Assembly: GCA_963920635.1 (NCBI GenBank)
Contig: OY987299.1
Location: 22,584,901-22,648,900, forward strand
From: Pseudeuparius sepicola
Taxonomy: Eukaryota; Arthropoda; Insecta; Coleoptera; Anthribidae
Direction of reading: 5' to 3'
DNA length: 64,000 bases
Below are positions 1 to 12,193 of the stretch, in pieces. The stretch's first letter is position 1. Each line of letters begins with the position of its first letter. Made by a program: the position numbers and the translations under genes. Below the pieces are notes generated by a model. It was not told where the DNA came from. It saw nothing but the letters and a program-made list of their open reading frames with translations, and did no database searches.

Positions 1-480
1 CAAACGGTGAGAGATAGAGCAACGGTTAAATGGGGAAAAAGTTGCGCAATTTCGAGGTCAATAAAATGGCACAAACAGATTTCTAATATCTTTTTTCGTT
101 TTTGAGTTATTTTGAAATAAGTAAAATTTTGCGTTTTCGATTTTATTTTTTTCTGAAGTTGTTATCACAGATAGAAAAAAAAGAAAAACACTTTCTTATG
201 GCACTTTTTAACGGGCTTTAAGAGGGCGTTTTTAGATTTGTTCTACAACGTTTCGTTTTTGAGAAACTATCTTCAACTTTATTTTTTTAAATACGGACCT
301 GGATTTTTTTTTGCAGATTTTGAAAGCACTTTTCATTGCAAATACCATGATGTATGACACGAAATATTTTTAAATTGTCTTGAGACAATAATTCTGAAAA
401 TTCCCTTTTTTCCATTCATTTTTCTCTAATGCGGCCCTGTATTTAATAATAAGAAGTCTAAATATTAATCAGTATTGTCA
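1..480 (+). repeat. Left arm of long inverted repeat
   Basis: This is the reverse complement of about 7556-8028, starting CAAACGGTGAGAGATAGAGC and ending near AGTATTGTCAACAATTT. Several 1-3 bp indels separate the arms, mostly in A/T runs. Confidence 0.85.
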
Positions 481-592
481 ACAATTTAACTTACAACTTA
501 TCTTTCGATTATTGGAGAACCAAAAAAAACGGCAAAGACTAATAACAGTCACATGCGATAATAAAAAATAAATAAAAAACCCCACCTAAAAG

Positions 593-624
593 CCCAGAAA
601 AGGACGAATCAGAAGTGGCACTTG
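593..624 (+). repeat. P-element left terminal inverted repeat
   Basis: Exact 32-bp reverse complement of 5438-5469. Confidence 0.95.
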
Positions 625-1486
625 GCTAATTTAAGAGGGCAGAGGGGTATTTTTATGAGGTGGTGGGGACGGAGAGTATTGCTAGGCCGCCAGATCCTTA
701 GAAAGGTTAAAACATGTCAACATATTTTTCACTATCATTTATTCATTTTGGGTAGGTATACCAATAAAATTAATATGAAAGCAATTAATATTATCTAATG
801 TGTGCCGGTAGTAAAATTATAATGTTTTACGAACCATTTATTCTATTTATCTGAGCCCAGAAAACCCACAACCTGACCCCTGTTTTCTGGGACTTGATTA
901 TGAAAGCGGAATGCTTGACAACAGCGCGGCGCGGCGCCACAGATTCCGTTCTTGCGGTACTGCCAGATCGTCCAGTCGGGAGCCGGTAACCAAGGCAACC
1001 CACAAAAATATAATGCAAATTAATTTAGTATAAAATGAAATCGATGATAATTTACTTATAAAAATGTTAGTCCTTGATAGTATTTTGGTTGATATTAAAT
1101 TGAAGGCGATAAAAATAGCTAAATGAATTTAAGGAAATTGTCAGGCATAAAAGCTGACGAAGTCCGGCAACGTCGTTCGTGGCCTACGACTGACGCGCCA
1201 CCTAACGCCAGACGCCAGACAGCGTCAGTATGTTCAATTGAGGTTAAACTCCTTATAAAACGTAAACAATAAAACGAAAAACGATTACCAATTTCTAAGT
1301 AAAAAAGCCCAGTATTATTATAATGACTGTGATAAAAGTATCCAAAACAGGGACCAGATAAGGTGTACAATATGTATTCAGCTCAACTTGACTGCTTGTG
1401 TTGTTACTTCGAATACTTCGTTGCTGTATTTACACTAGTGCATTGTGCCCCAGAAAACCCACTTTGTGCTTAGGTTTTGTGACGAA
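625..1486 (+). other. P-element 5' subterminal and leader region
   Basis: No coding sequence is seen. The 14-mer CCCAGAAAACCCAC occurs at 856-869, 1449-1462 and again at 1693-1706 inside the first intron. It resembles the element's own terminus (CCCAGAAAAGG), so these are candidate transposase-binding sites. A GC-rich patch lies at about 920-990. Confidence 0.5.
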
Positions 1487-4400
1487 ATGGCCCCGCAATT
1501 ATTGCTGTGTTCGTGGATGTTCTAACAACACGAGGAATGTTGGGATAAGTTTTTCAAAATACCTGCTGATGAAAACAGGTAGGTACCTATGTGTAGTTTG
1601 TCCCTACCTTGTTACCACATTATTATATCCTTAGGTATTATAAATTTTACGTCCTACGTAGGTACTACCCCTTTTACTGGAGTATTACCTACCCCAGAAA
1701 ACCCACAAATGGTTTCCTACTGATAATACCTACCTAACTATGGTTTTTAATTTTTTTTCAAGGTGTTATGCATGGACGAGAAAGTGTGGAAGGCAGGATT
1801 TGTTAGAAAAAACACCCACACAGCTTTTTATTAATTATAAAGTTTGTTCAATGCACTTTGAAAATAGTATGTTTGCAAACCAGTCGAAGTCTGGGCTAAA
1901 GAAAACAGCAATACCAACTGTGTTCTCATCATGTAAGTACCTTCATTGGTAATTATGGAAATTAGTGTATGCACCGCAAGATTTTCTTGACATTTTGACC
2001 CCATAATTACCCCTTCATTATTAGATAATAATATGTATTTTTTGCTGATACTTGTAATTTTGCTGCATTTAATTTTTTTTACTAGGTTATATCGATGAGG
2101 CTTCTTCACAGAGTCCTTCTGTGTCTGTATGCAGCAATTTGACTTTGTTAGAACCTCAACGAGAACTTGATCAACCAGTCTCGATCGCTCAACCTTTGGA
2201 TCAACCAAGTACACCCCATCTGTCACAGTCACCTATAGGCGATCTCCACATCATTACCGAATTTTCAGTTGCATCAAAAGGTAATGATATATATTCACAA
2301 ACTGTTATTATAGTATACACACCCAAACTTATATGACATCACGCATTATTTGCGATAATTTTTTTGTCAAAAAAATTATATGTCATGGAAAGTCAAAAGT
2401 GTTTACTAACAAAAACAGTTAAATGTGAAAAACCCGACAATATAAATTGTAATAAATATTAAGTGATTCCATATTATAAGTTTAGGTGTGTGTACATATA
2501 TTGTAATTTTTTGTATTACTTATTTTGTTATTGAATAATTCTATTTTTAGATGCTAGTCAACAAACTTCTCTTAGTTTGAGTGCACATAGTCCGAGAAAG
2601 CATTCATTAAAGTTACAAATAAAAAAACTCCAAAGAAAGTTGCATCCGAAGTTGGAGCAAGCTGTCGACAGTGCCGACACTGAAATAAATGACGAACAAT
2701 TTCTTGCCATTTGTGAGAAAAAACTGTCTGCTTCAATGCTACTATTTGTAAGGCATTATTTAGAAAATCCCAAAAAAGATCCACAGGGATATTGTTACTC
2801 TTCAGATATGAAACAATTTTCCTTAACAATTTATTTTCTAAGCCCAAAAGCTTATAGATTTTTAATGAAACCACTTTATTTGCCATCTAAAAGCACTCTT
2901 CAAAGAATAACTAGCAAATGGCATATAACTGCAGGTCTTAACAGTTTCATTTTTGAGGTTATTAAATCAAAAGCTACAAATTTAGAGGGTTCTTCAAAAC
3001 AGTGCATTCTTTGTATTGACGAAATGTCATTAAAAATGTTTTTATTTTACAATAGATCTTCCGATACCATTGTTGGCTTTCATAATACATTGAAGGAAAA
3101 AAGATATGCTCCTGCTAAATATGTTTTAGCTATTATGGCTAGAGCAATATTTGCTAAGTGGAAGCAACCAGTTGCTTATTTCTTTATTGATACTTGTTCA
3201 GGGGAGGAATTAAAATTTATTATTTTTGAAGCAATAAGGAAACTTAAATCTGTAGGATTACTAGTAAGTGCGTTAGTGTCTGATCAAGGATCAAATTTTG
3301 TACAATTTTCAAAATCAGTTGGTATCTCTCCAAACTCTTCACATTTTTATGTCGATAGCGAAAAAATATTTTATATTTTTGATGTGCCGCATCTCTTAAA
3401 ATCAACACGAAATAATTTTTTCAATTACACATTCGAAACCTCTGAAGGATGTACAAATAAAACGTATAGGTATTGACCAAATTTATAATAAACAAAAACA
3501 GAAGCCTTGGCTCTTCGGCTGTGTCCAAAATTTACATATGAACACATTAATTCGAATCCTTTTAAAAAACTGAAGGTTAGTTTAGCCGTCCAAGTTTTCA
3601 GCGCAATGGTAGCTGCGGCACTTAATTCCTTTATTGAATTCGGACAATTCCCCCCTTCGGCAAACGCTACAGTGTCATTTGTAGAAAAAATTGATAAGTT
3701 ATTTGATATCTTAAATTCCTCAAAAATATCAGGCAGTAATACAAGTACAATAGACCTTCCAAAGGAGCAGATTACCAAGTCGATTTTTTAAAGGAAATGT
3801 TTACATATTTTGAGAATATTAAAATTTTAAAACAAAATATAGAGGTTACCAATAAAGTTAAATTTTTGAAAGGGTGGCAAATCACAATAAATTCATTTTT
3901 AGGTCTTTGGGAAAAATTTCATTGTTTAGAGTTTAGTTCCTTATACACTCGACGCTTAAATCAAGATTGTCTCGAAAATTTTTTCGGCACTATTAGGCAG
4001 CAAGGGGGAAATTGCTTGAATCCAACCCCCATCCAATGCGAAAGGGCTTTCAAAAAATCATTTTGTTTAAATTATTTCCAACACGCGGATGGGGCTAATT
4101 GTATTGAGGATTTTGATTCATTATTGTCATACGTAACCACGGAACATACACAAATTTACAACAAAGTTGTTGTGGGAAATGCAAGATCTATTTTTTCTGA
4201 TTTAAGTTCGGTGGCACCAGATTATTTTGATTTCGAACTACATGAATCAAATAGTATATCATATGTTTGTGGATATTTATTAAGAAAGTGCTTGGAACAA
4301 CATTCATGTGAAGTTTGTATTAAATATTGTAAACGTCATACATTAGGGGATACTGATTTGTTTACTTATTTTAAAGCATACAAATCGAGTGGTAACGAAA

Positions 4401-4693
4401 CCTTTGGACATTTATTTTCACCTCCTGATAATTTCCTAAATTATATTAAAACTCTCGAAGTTAATTTTTGTACCCTCTTTCCAAAGTTTGCTTTAGAAGA
4501 AAATGTTGGTGTGAAATTAAAAAATAAGCTGCAAAACATTTCATATCAACATCCATGCCCTAGTTTTAATCATGCCTATTTATTATCCCTTTATGTAAGA
4601 TTTAGAATCTATTCTTCTTTAAAATTTTTAAATCGTGATATTGTTTCTAATAAAACTAATAAAAATTATAAACTTCGAAATTTACATTTATAA
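1487..4693 (+). pseudogene. P-element transposase gene (THAP domain), broken
   Basis: Exons inferred from splice sites and phase are 1487-1578, 1763-1932, 2086-2280 and 2551-4693; all junction phases agree. Exons 1-2 encode a THAP zinc-binding DNA-recognition domain (CCVRGCSNN, then KVCSMHF and a final TAIPTVF). Exon 3 is a linker. Exon 4 carries the P-type catalytic region (DEMSLKMF, LVSDQGSN, FDVPHLLKSTRNN) and the family C-terminal signature QDCLENFFGTIRQQGG. Known P transposases excise and insert DNA, using GTP as cofactor. This copy is defective: frame changes are needed near the CCCC and TTTTT runs of exon 1, at about 3470-3506 and at about 3785. It is probably inactive, unless the indels are assembly errors in homopolymers. 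Confidence 0.85.
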
Positions 4694-5437
4694 GTGCTGC
4701 CAGGGGTCATTATTTTTAAAAATTAGGCTAAGTTGATAATGTATAGTGTGCATGTGCATAATATGTACGTAAGTAGTTTATAATATCTTTTGTATTTATA
4801 GGTATTATATTTTATATGTGCTATTGTTTTTGAATTTTTTTTTGTAGATTTTAGTAATAAACATTTTTGATAAATAACCTTTTTTTACTACAGTGATACG
4901 AAGGTCAACCAATTTTGCAAATAATAATTGTTATGGATCTATATAAAAAAACAAATTAATTGCCAAGCTATGAGTTTGGACGCAAGTCGATTGAAATATT
5001 GTAATATTTCAACCACCCAAGTAGAATAGTTCACTTGAACCTAAATCATAGTTGTTTCTAATTAATATAGGTAAGTATAAAATAATAAAGAGGAAATATT
5101 GTGAAATTTCCATGTACAATAAAAAAATGTATTTTTCTCTTTAGTAAAATATTAATATTTATATTTTTTTCGTCAGTAAAATACCTACTTAAAATCACTT
5201 CTGGAGATCCAAATTTAACTAGATCTAATCCCAGAAAAAAACTTTACTATTCTAAAAATTAATTTTGCTTATAAAACACAAAATTTTCTATAGCCCGGAC
5301 CTGATCGTGCCAACGCAATGGGCAAGTTCTACTCTGTCCAAAATACGGTGGGCCAATGCGCAGATGTCAACGGCGGAGAGTTCATTTCCTATGCGCGAGA
5401 GGGGAAATTGGAACCGCGACATCAAAGGCGCCGAAAG
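4694..5437 (+). other. P-element 3' region
   Basis: No gene is seen. It begins just after the transposase stop, with AATAAA at about 4856-4861 as a likely poly(A) signal. A GC-rich subterminal block covers about 5295-5437, unlike the AT-rich surroundings. Confidence 0.5.
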
Positions 5438-5469
5438 CAAGTGCCACTTCTGATTCGTCCTTTTCTGGG
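5438..5469 (-). repeat. P-element right terminal inverted repeat
   Basis: Exact 32-bp reverse complement of 593-624, followed directly by the target duplication CTAAAAG. Confidence 0.95.
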
Positions 5470-5476
5470 CTAAAAG

Positions 5477-7555
5477 GCTTTGAAACAACGAAACCAACCC
5501 CTTGTCATTTGTCATAACTCCCACTGTATCATTTAGTTAACAATAGGGTATTTAACCGTTTTTCAAATTTTATTTTGTTGAAAGCCTGTATTGATGCAGA
5601 CTACACTAGTAAAATTCTAAACTAAAAATTTTACCTCCTTTGGGAGAAAATTGAGTTCAAAATTATTTCCGTTTTTAACGGTTTTCTTAATTTTGACGTC
5701 ATAATAATTTTGAGCTATGTGAATAGGACCGCGAAGCCTTGAAGCTTTATTCATTTATTGTACGTTGCCAACTCGTGTGATTTTTCCTTGCTGGTCGAAT
5801 ATTTTGCTATTAGAATAGCTGTGTTCTAGTATGGAAACTCAAATTGTCAACATAAAGTTGATTATACAGTTCAAATTCTCTGACTGTTTTTAACTCTGGT
5901 TATTGGTTCGGACTAGTTTGAGATTGCTTCCTAGAACAAACCTATTAATTGCAATAAATAAGAACAGCAGTTAACTTTATAAAAAAACACTATATTCCGT
6001 AAAGATATAATATACTTTCTCAATGTTTGTTGAAGAATAGTCGGTCTTTGGAGTACAGGATTTACTTCTGAACACAAGTCCGAAAGGGGATCTGGCAACG
6101 GTGCAGCAAACTAGTAAAGATAACGGTGCCGTCCTAACCTAATCTTGATGTTTTGTGGGTATCGAAACATAACCTAGCTTTCTAGCTTTGCGGTTTTCGT
6201 GTTTCGCGAGATTGTTTCGCTTTGGCATCTCGCTTTAAAAATTGTGAGAGCGTAAATAGGTATGTCAATTTCCGGAAGATTGTCTGAACTTGCTTTAACA
6301 AAACCCACATTCACTATAGGAGGAGCCATTACTTTTTACTCTTTCTCAACTTCTTCGCACTGAAACAGAAAGCAAATTAAACTAAATCTACTCTCATACC
6401 TATATAAATGCATCAGGTAGGTAGGTATTTCTTGGAATTTAAATGATTACCTATTTATATTCTTTAGATACCTACCTACAATCAAATTGAGAAAGAGTGC
6501 TTACTAAATTATACTTTGCTCTCAAACACTTTTATCTGGGGATTGAACTACCTACTACCAATATCAATTTTATGGTACCTATTCATTTTTCTTCGTAATT
6601 GAAACTATAATGTTTAGGATTGTACCATGTACATAAGTGAAGATTTGCATTTGTAATTAATTAGATTTTATTACACTATCTCTCTCAATTTCAAACACAA
6701 GCACAATTTTTAATTATATTATAAGAAAGGAGCAATGATAAAAATTTACATTGCCTACTTGCTTACCTTATTTTAATCGTTGATTTGTGAACACTTAGGT
6801 CAGGTATAAAAATGAATTAATACCTCATTTAGTCCTTTACTATTATGAGGACGCGATAAACAATGGTTTTAATAAAATATAAAATTCAAAATCGTTTGGA
6901 ACCCCTCAATAACTTTGATAAAATTACAAATTTTGAAATGTAAACAAAACTCCAGCTGATATTATTTGACTAGTGACATATCAAATAACAAAATAATAAG
7001 ATTAGGTCTCCAGTCCAAGTCCGTACCACATGATAAAAAAATGAATGAAAATGTTCGGCTCGTTATTATGACGTCAACAAGCGGTCGGGTCCCGAACGCA
7101 AATTCAAATAAATTCAAATTTTATTTTGAAAATTCTAACTTCGTGGATACTTATTCGGGAAATAAAAAATGGTTAAAGCTATCTTAGGACTTGATGAATC
7201 AAGTTATGTGCAATTTATTTGAAAATTTGATTAGAGGAAACTACCCTATTTGTATCATTAGAAATGGAGGGTGCTTTTTCAAATGGGGACAAATTTAACA
7301 TGTCAGCATGTTATATCTTGCGTCACAGAAATAGTGTAGAGGCCGAACGAATATATTGTTGCAATTAATAAATAGCAAAAGTTATTGATTTCGTTGGCTT
7401 AAAGCTTTCTTCTGACAATTAGAAAAAGCTAAGAATTTACTCCAAAACACAATGCGACACTGTTTGCTGCACAACAACAGAGGAAAACACTTACCAGACA
7501 GGGCCGTATTTAAAAATATTAAGTTTTCGAAGTAAAAATAAACTGTAAATAAATT
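5477..7555. other. Interior of the outer inverted-repeat element, no gene seen
   Basis: Non-coding AT-rich sequence with repeated TACCTACC-type short motifs at about 6400-6600. No ORF in either strand has recognisable domains. Confidence 0.5.
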
Positions 7556-8028
7556 GTTGTCAATACTGATTAATAATTAGACTTCTTATTATTAAATACA
7601 GGGCCGCAATAGAAAAAAAGGAATGGAAAAAAAGGAATAATCAGTATAATTGTCTCAAAACATTTTAAAAATATTGGTATTTGCAATGAAAAGTGCTTTC
7701 AAAATCTGCAAAAAAAAAATCCAGGTCTGTATTTAAAAAAATAAAGTTGAAGATGGTTTCTCAAAAACGAAACGTTGTAGAACAAATCTAAAAACGCCAT
7801 CTTAAAGCCCGTTAAAAAGTGCCATAAGAAAGTGTTTTTCTTTTTTTTTTTTTTCTATCTGTCATAACAACTTCAGAAAAAAATAAAATCGAAAACGCAA
7901 AATTTTACTTTTTTCAAAATAACTCAAAAACGAAAAAAGATATTAGAAATCTGTTTGTGCCATTTTATTGACCTCGAAATTGCGCAACTTTTTCCCCATT
8001 TAACCGTTGCTCTATCTCTCACCGTTTG
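7556..8028 (-). repeat. Right arm of long inverted repeat
   Basis: Partner of the arm at 1-480, ending CTCTATCTCTCACCGTTTG. The bases after 8028 have no partner inside the window. Confidence 0.85.
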
Positions 8029-8415
8029 CAATATCCCCATGCTGTTCATTCTTATCCGGGACACAGTGTATATTACACATTACTTTACAAATGACATTTT
8101 TCAATGGAAAATCCTTTATAGTGATTTTAATTTTGACCGAGAGTCGAGATTCAGGGAGCTATTTTAAGGAATCTTAAAGAAAGAATCATTATAGGCTTTT
8201 TGTTAAGGTTTACGTGCACCGTGTTTATTTTGTTTCTGGTCCAGGAAATGGCACTCACGTAAAGTCAAATACTTGAAAGAGACACGAAACAATCAAAATT
8301 GCATCAATTTCCAATAGACACTTAAACGGAAAAGGTAAGATGCTGTTTTTCCAACACTTTTTATTGACATCGATACTTTTATTATTTTTAGAATGTGGAG
8401 TTTTTGTTCAGGTAG
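8029..8415 (+). other. Region upstream of a plus-strand gene, with one intron-like segment
   Basis: 8335-8391 has the form of a 57-bp intron (GTAAGATG ... TTATTTTTAG). No open frame crosses this junction into the coding exon that follows, so any upstream exon here would be untranslated or use another acceptor. Confidence 0.35.
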
Positions 8416-8944
8416 GAATATCATGTGGAAAGTTCAAAACTCAGTTTTGTGAATTCAAGGTACCTTCCTTCTACTGGAGTGGATATCCCCAATGGTAAAA
8501 GCATCTATCTACCTAAGCAACATTGGATAAGGATGATCTGTGATAGCATACTTCATGGAATAACACTTAAACAAGATGTGATTAGTAGATTGAAGTTTAA
8601 GTTTTGCAAAGGTGAGCATATTTTTATTACACCTAAGTACCACAATTTGCCCCTTTTTCAGACAAAGTTACACAGTAGGCAGTGAATAAACAACCAAAAA
8701 TTGGGATCTTCAGTGCAAGTAATAAGTAAGGTCAGAACTTTTCAAATTTTTGAACATTCTGTGTAAGTATGGCAGCACCTGTTACGACGATCACACTGAG
8801 ACTGATCGTCGCACCATGAGGATGTCCCGTGCAATCGAGGACGAAAGCTTGGAACGAGAAGTTTTGCTAATGCAGGATCCATCCGGAAGAAACTCAGATT
8901 CATCACATTCTGCCTGTGGAAGTTCCCAATCACGATCTCTATAA
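8416..8944 (+). CDS. 3' part of an unrecognised three-exon gene nested in the last Megf8 intron
   Basis: Exons 8416-8611, 8683-8725 and 8776-8944 join in a single open frame of 135 codons ending in TAA. The introns are 71 and 50 bp with GT-AG ends (donors GTGAGC and GTAAGG), and the phases agree (1, then 2). The first in-frame ATG is at 8533, which would give 96 residues; the frame stays open back to a TAG at 8413-8415 that could itself be part of an acceptor. The middle includes YLPKQHWIRMICDS; the tail is acidic, then serine-rich (GRNSDSSHSACGSSQSRSL). AATAAA follows at 8962-8967. Codon choice in the last exon looks coding. I do not recognise the family, and I see no signal peptide or membrane segment. 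Confidence 0.55.
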
Positions 8945-8961
8945 AGCTATCACAAAGAAAG

Positions 8962-8967
8962 AATAAA
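8962..8967 (+). terminator. Poly(A) signal AATAAA
   Basis: Canonical AATAAA 18 bases after the stop codon of the plus-strand gene ending at 8944. Confidence 0.6.
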
Positions 8968-8969
8968 AT

Positions 8970-9829
8970 ATTTATACTAGAGTCATAAGCCAATCGCTGC
9001 CAAAGATAGCTGGCGACAGTAAAAATATCTCAAAAAAAGCTATTTTTAATTGTTTAATTAGTTTTTAAATCCGGTGATGGCGCACGGGTTTAGTACGCAT
9101 TTATATAATATGCTCAAAGTCTATCCATGTTACAGCGGCAGTAGATATAAACAAAGTCACATGACCGCCTTGCGATCGATTACTGGGGTCGGACTAATAT
9201 GAGATTCCAAGGGGCTTGTAATTCTGAACTAATTCTTTTAGAAGTTCTAAAATTTGTGTTTCTACCTTTCGTGGAGCTTTATAAATTTCCTTAAATTAAG
9301 TAGCCAAATAAATATATACTGCCCGCGATCCGATCTAAAATATGCAGGAAACTCGACTGAGGGAAGAGCCGGCCCTGCATTCTGCTCGCCGCGTAAACAC
9401 TTGATATTTTATGACGGCCAGACCAATAAGAGAATAGGTCACGTGGTGGCCAATGTATGATCCACTGACTCTGTAACATGGATAGCCTTTAGACATTATT
9501 ATGAACAAATACAAATATTAATCCAGAATCCATCTGCTAATGGTAGCACGAAACTGCACTCATAATGCCCGTATTGAATGGACTATAATTTGTAAACGTA
9601 ACTGAATACAAAAATTATATATATTTGGGAAATTCAGCTACTATTACCCATTATGACTTATTTGTTTCCTGAATGTTACCTGCAACTTCGTTTGACCAAA
9701 AATTAGGCCAAAAGCAATGAAAAAAGCTACCATCACAGAAAACACCTCTAACTATCGTCGAGATACTTGCCTAACAATTTTTGTGCAGGGATTTTGGAAG
9801 CTACTAAACACCAATATTATCTTAAATTT
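8970..9829. other. Intergenic/intronic, nothing recognised
   Basis: No domain, repeat pair or RNA gene could be supported. It lies between the nested plus-strand gene and the truncated LINE. Confidence 0.4.
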
Positions 9830-9837
9830 GCCCTAGA

Positions 9838-11768
9838 GTGTCATCTAAAATGGGCCACACCTTAGAAATACCTAATAAGGAACTCCTATTTACAGTATTT
9901 AATGTTCATGCACCGATAAGAATTGTAAGGGTAACTAAGCCAAGGGCTCCTTGGTTAACTCCAAATTTAAAATATCTTATGAAGGAAAGAGATAAGGCCC
10001 TGCAAAAATATAAAAATTCAAAATCAATCAATGACTGGTCTCGATATAAGGAGTTGCGTAATTATACACTCTCTATGGTCAGATCTGAAAAAAAAGCTTA
10101 TATTAATTTTGTCGCAGGTAGAGAGTCACCCAAACAACTGTGGGCTACTTTGAATAATTTAAATGTTTATACTGGTAAACAAAAGAACATGGAGTTGCCG
10201 ACTAATCTTGCGAATCCTGAATTAATAAATCAACACTTTGCACAATACATTCAGAATATTTCTAATTGCGATAAAAAAATAAACTTTTACAAAAATAATA
10301 AATTTAATGCTAGCGAGTTTTCTTTTAATTTGTGCACAATTGCTGATGTAAACACAGCACTCCATAGCATAAAAACTGATGCTTGTGGTACTGACGGTAT
10401 CACGGCAACCATGCTCAAGCGATGTAGTCCTTTTATTGACCCTTATCTTACTAACATTATAAATTCTTGTATTGAACAGAACTATTTTCCTGATTCTTGG
10501 AAGGCCAGTATAGGTAAGCCTTTACCTAAAATTAATACACCTAAGACATTTAATGACCTGCGAATAATATCCATTTTACCAGCTATGTCAAAGGTTTTAG
10601 AAAAAATATTATATAAACAAATGTACAGTTACCTTAACTCAAACGCAATTATTCCCGATTCTCAAAATGGCTTCCGAAGAGCGCACTCAACAACTAGTGC
10701 TTTGACAGTGGTCACAAGTGACATTATTGAAGCATACGACGAGGGCTTAGAGAGCATCCTTATACTCCTGGATTACTCAAAGGCCTTTGATACAATTAAC
10801 CACGAACTTCTGATATCGAAGCTAAAATATTATGGATTTAAACTGGACTCATTATCATTGGTCACATCATATATTGATAACAGAACACAGCGAGTAAAAT
10901 TGGGTGAAGAGTATTCGGAGGAGTGTAGGGTGTGCTCTGGGGTTTGGGACCTCTTCTTTTTATTCTATACACCGCTGACGTTTTAAAATCCCCTCAATTT
11001 TGCAAAGTTCAAGCATTCACGGACGATACTCAGCTATATTGCCATTTTAGCATTGACGATCATAATGTTGCTTTAAATAACATCAACAGAGACCTTGAAA
11101 TAATAACAAATATCTCACAAGAACACTCTTTAAAACTAAACTCTGCTAAATCTAAACTTATGTTTTTTGGTCGCAATAAAAGTAGAAATATATTTTCCAT
11201 TGTTAATAATATAAATATACAGGGCGAAAAGCTTGAAATTTGCCAATCCGCGCGTAACTTGGGGGTGTTAATGGATAGTGAGCTTAACTTTGAGGGACAT
11301 GTTAAAAATCTTATACAGAGAGCATATATTTCATTAAAACAACTATATAATAGCCGTCAAATTTTAAATGTTGGTCTGAAAAGGAGGTTGTCGGAGACTC
11401 TTGTTTTGTCACATTTTAACTACGCAGACTTCATCTACGGTTCTTGTCTTAGGCAATTTGAGAGCTACAGAATACAAAAAATACAAAATATGTGTTGCCG
11501 TTTAATATTTAACTTAAGAAAATATGATAGTGTATCTCATAAGATTAACGAAATTCAATGGTTGAACATGTCAAATAGGAGGCTCCTACATCTTGGTACT
11601 TTTTTTAACGAAATTATGAATACACATAAAAATATTTCAACATCATTTAGAGCAAAAATTAAAGCTAATTCTAACATCCACTCTGTAAACACCAGAAATA
11701 GGGATAAGCTTGTTATTCCTAAACACAAAACTGCGTTTTTAAAAAAAAGTTTTTATATAACTCTGTAA
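9838..11768 (+). pseudogene. LINE reverse transcriptase ORF2, truncated and frameshifted
   Basis: Two overlapping frames (9838-10986 and 10932-11768) together encode RT. The motifs in order are DLRIISILPAMSKVLEKIL, GFRRAHSTTSAL, LLDYSKAFDTINHELL and FTDDTQLY (the FADD box with A changed to T), followed by the thumb and C-terminal region (LKLNSAKSKLMFFGR, ARNLGVLMDSEL). The usual SGVPQGSVLGP motif is damaged by a deletion and frameshift at about 10935-10960, so it cannot make a working enzyme. Confidence 0.9.
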
Positions 11769-12168
11769 AGCTCTACAATTATTTGCCAGATAATATAAAT
11801 AGATACACAACAGAGAAATTTAAATCCGTGTTAAAATCAATAATCTTTGACAAACAAATAGAGGAGTATAATCTGACCCACCGCTAATCCTTTTGCCGGC
11901 TGCCCAGGGTGTATAATTAGCTTTAAGAGGAGTTAGCATTTATTATTATTATTGATTTTCTTTTTTCTTTAATCAGAATTCTTAGACTTATTAGTTTGTT
12001 TGTTTCGCATGTGTTTATAGCGTGATTCATTTTTTTTTTATTAATTTTTTTAAAAATTCTATGGGCGGGTTAAGTTTGAGTAGCCATTGGCTAGACTTCG
12101 CCAGCTGATAGGATAGAATTGATTATTTATAAATTGTTGTATAAAATTGTAATATTAAAATAAAAGAC

Positions 12169-12193
12169 GTTATTATTATTATTATTATTATTA
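12169..12193. repeat. (TTA)n microsatellite tail of LINE
   Basis: About eight TTA units end the LINE and stop about 10 bp from the Megf8 exon 16 splice donor at 12204-12203. Confidence 0.9.

Larger units (their letters stand above)
593..5469 (+). mobile_element. P-element-like DNA transposon (THAP transposase), 4.88 kb
   Basis: The ends are perfect 32-bp inverted repeats (593-624 and 5438-5469), opening CCCAGAAAAGGACGAATCAG. They are flanked by the 7-bp direct repeat CTAAAAG (586-592 and 5470-5476), which fixes both edges. P elements classically duplicate 8 bp, so the eighth base may have mutated. The interior holds a four-exon THAP/P-type transposase gene on the plus strand (1487-4693) with frame breaks. 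It is inserted in the longer inverted-repeat element at 1-8028, which is therefore the older of the two. Confidence 0.9.
1..8028. mobile_element. Long-inverted-repeat (foldback-like) element, outer shell of a nested pair
   Basis: The first ~480 bases reappear, reversed and complemented, at about 7556-8028. Position 1 pairs with 8028, and the match continues with small indels through the GCGGCCCTGTATTTAATA block. Because the left arm starts at the first base of the window, the true terminus may lie outside it. Without the inserted P element (593-5469) the element is about 3.1 kb. The interior at 5477-7545 has no convincing ORF, so it looks non-autonomous. The superfamily is not recognised; foldback or a long-TIR DNA transposon is likely. 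Confidence 0.75.

Noticed and set aside
9291..9479. Minus-strand ORF tested as a possible Megf8 C-terminal exon
   Set aside because: No cysteine pattern, membrane segment or fitting splice sites.
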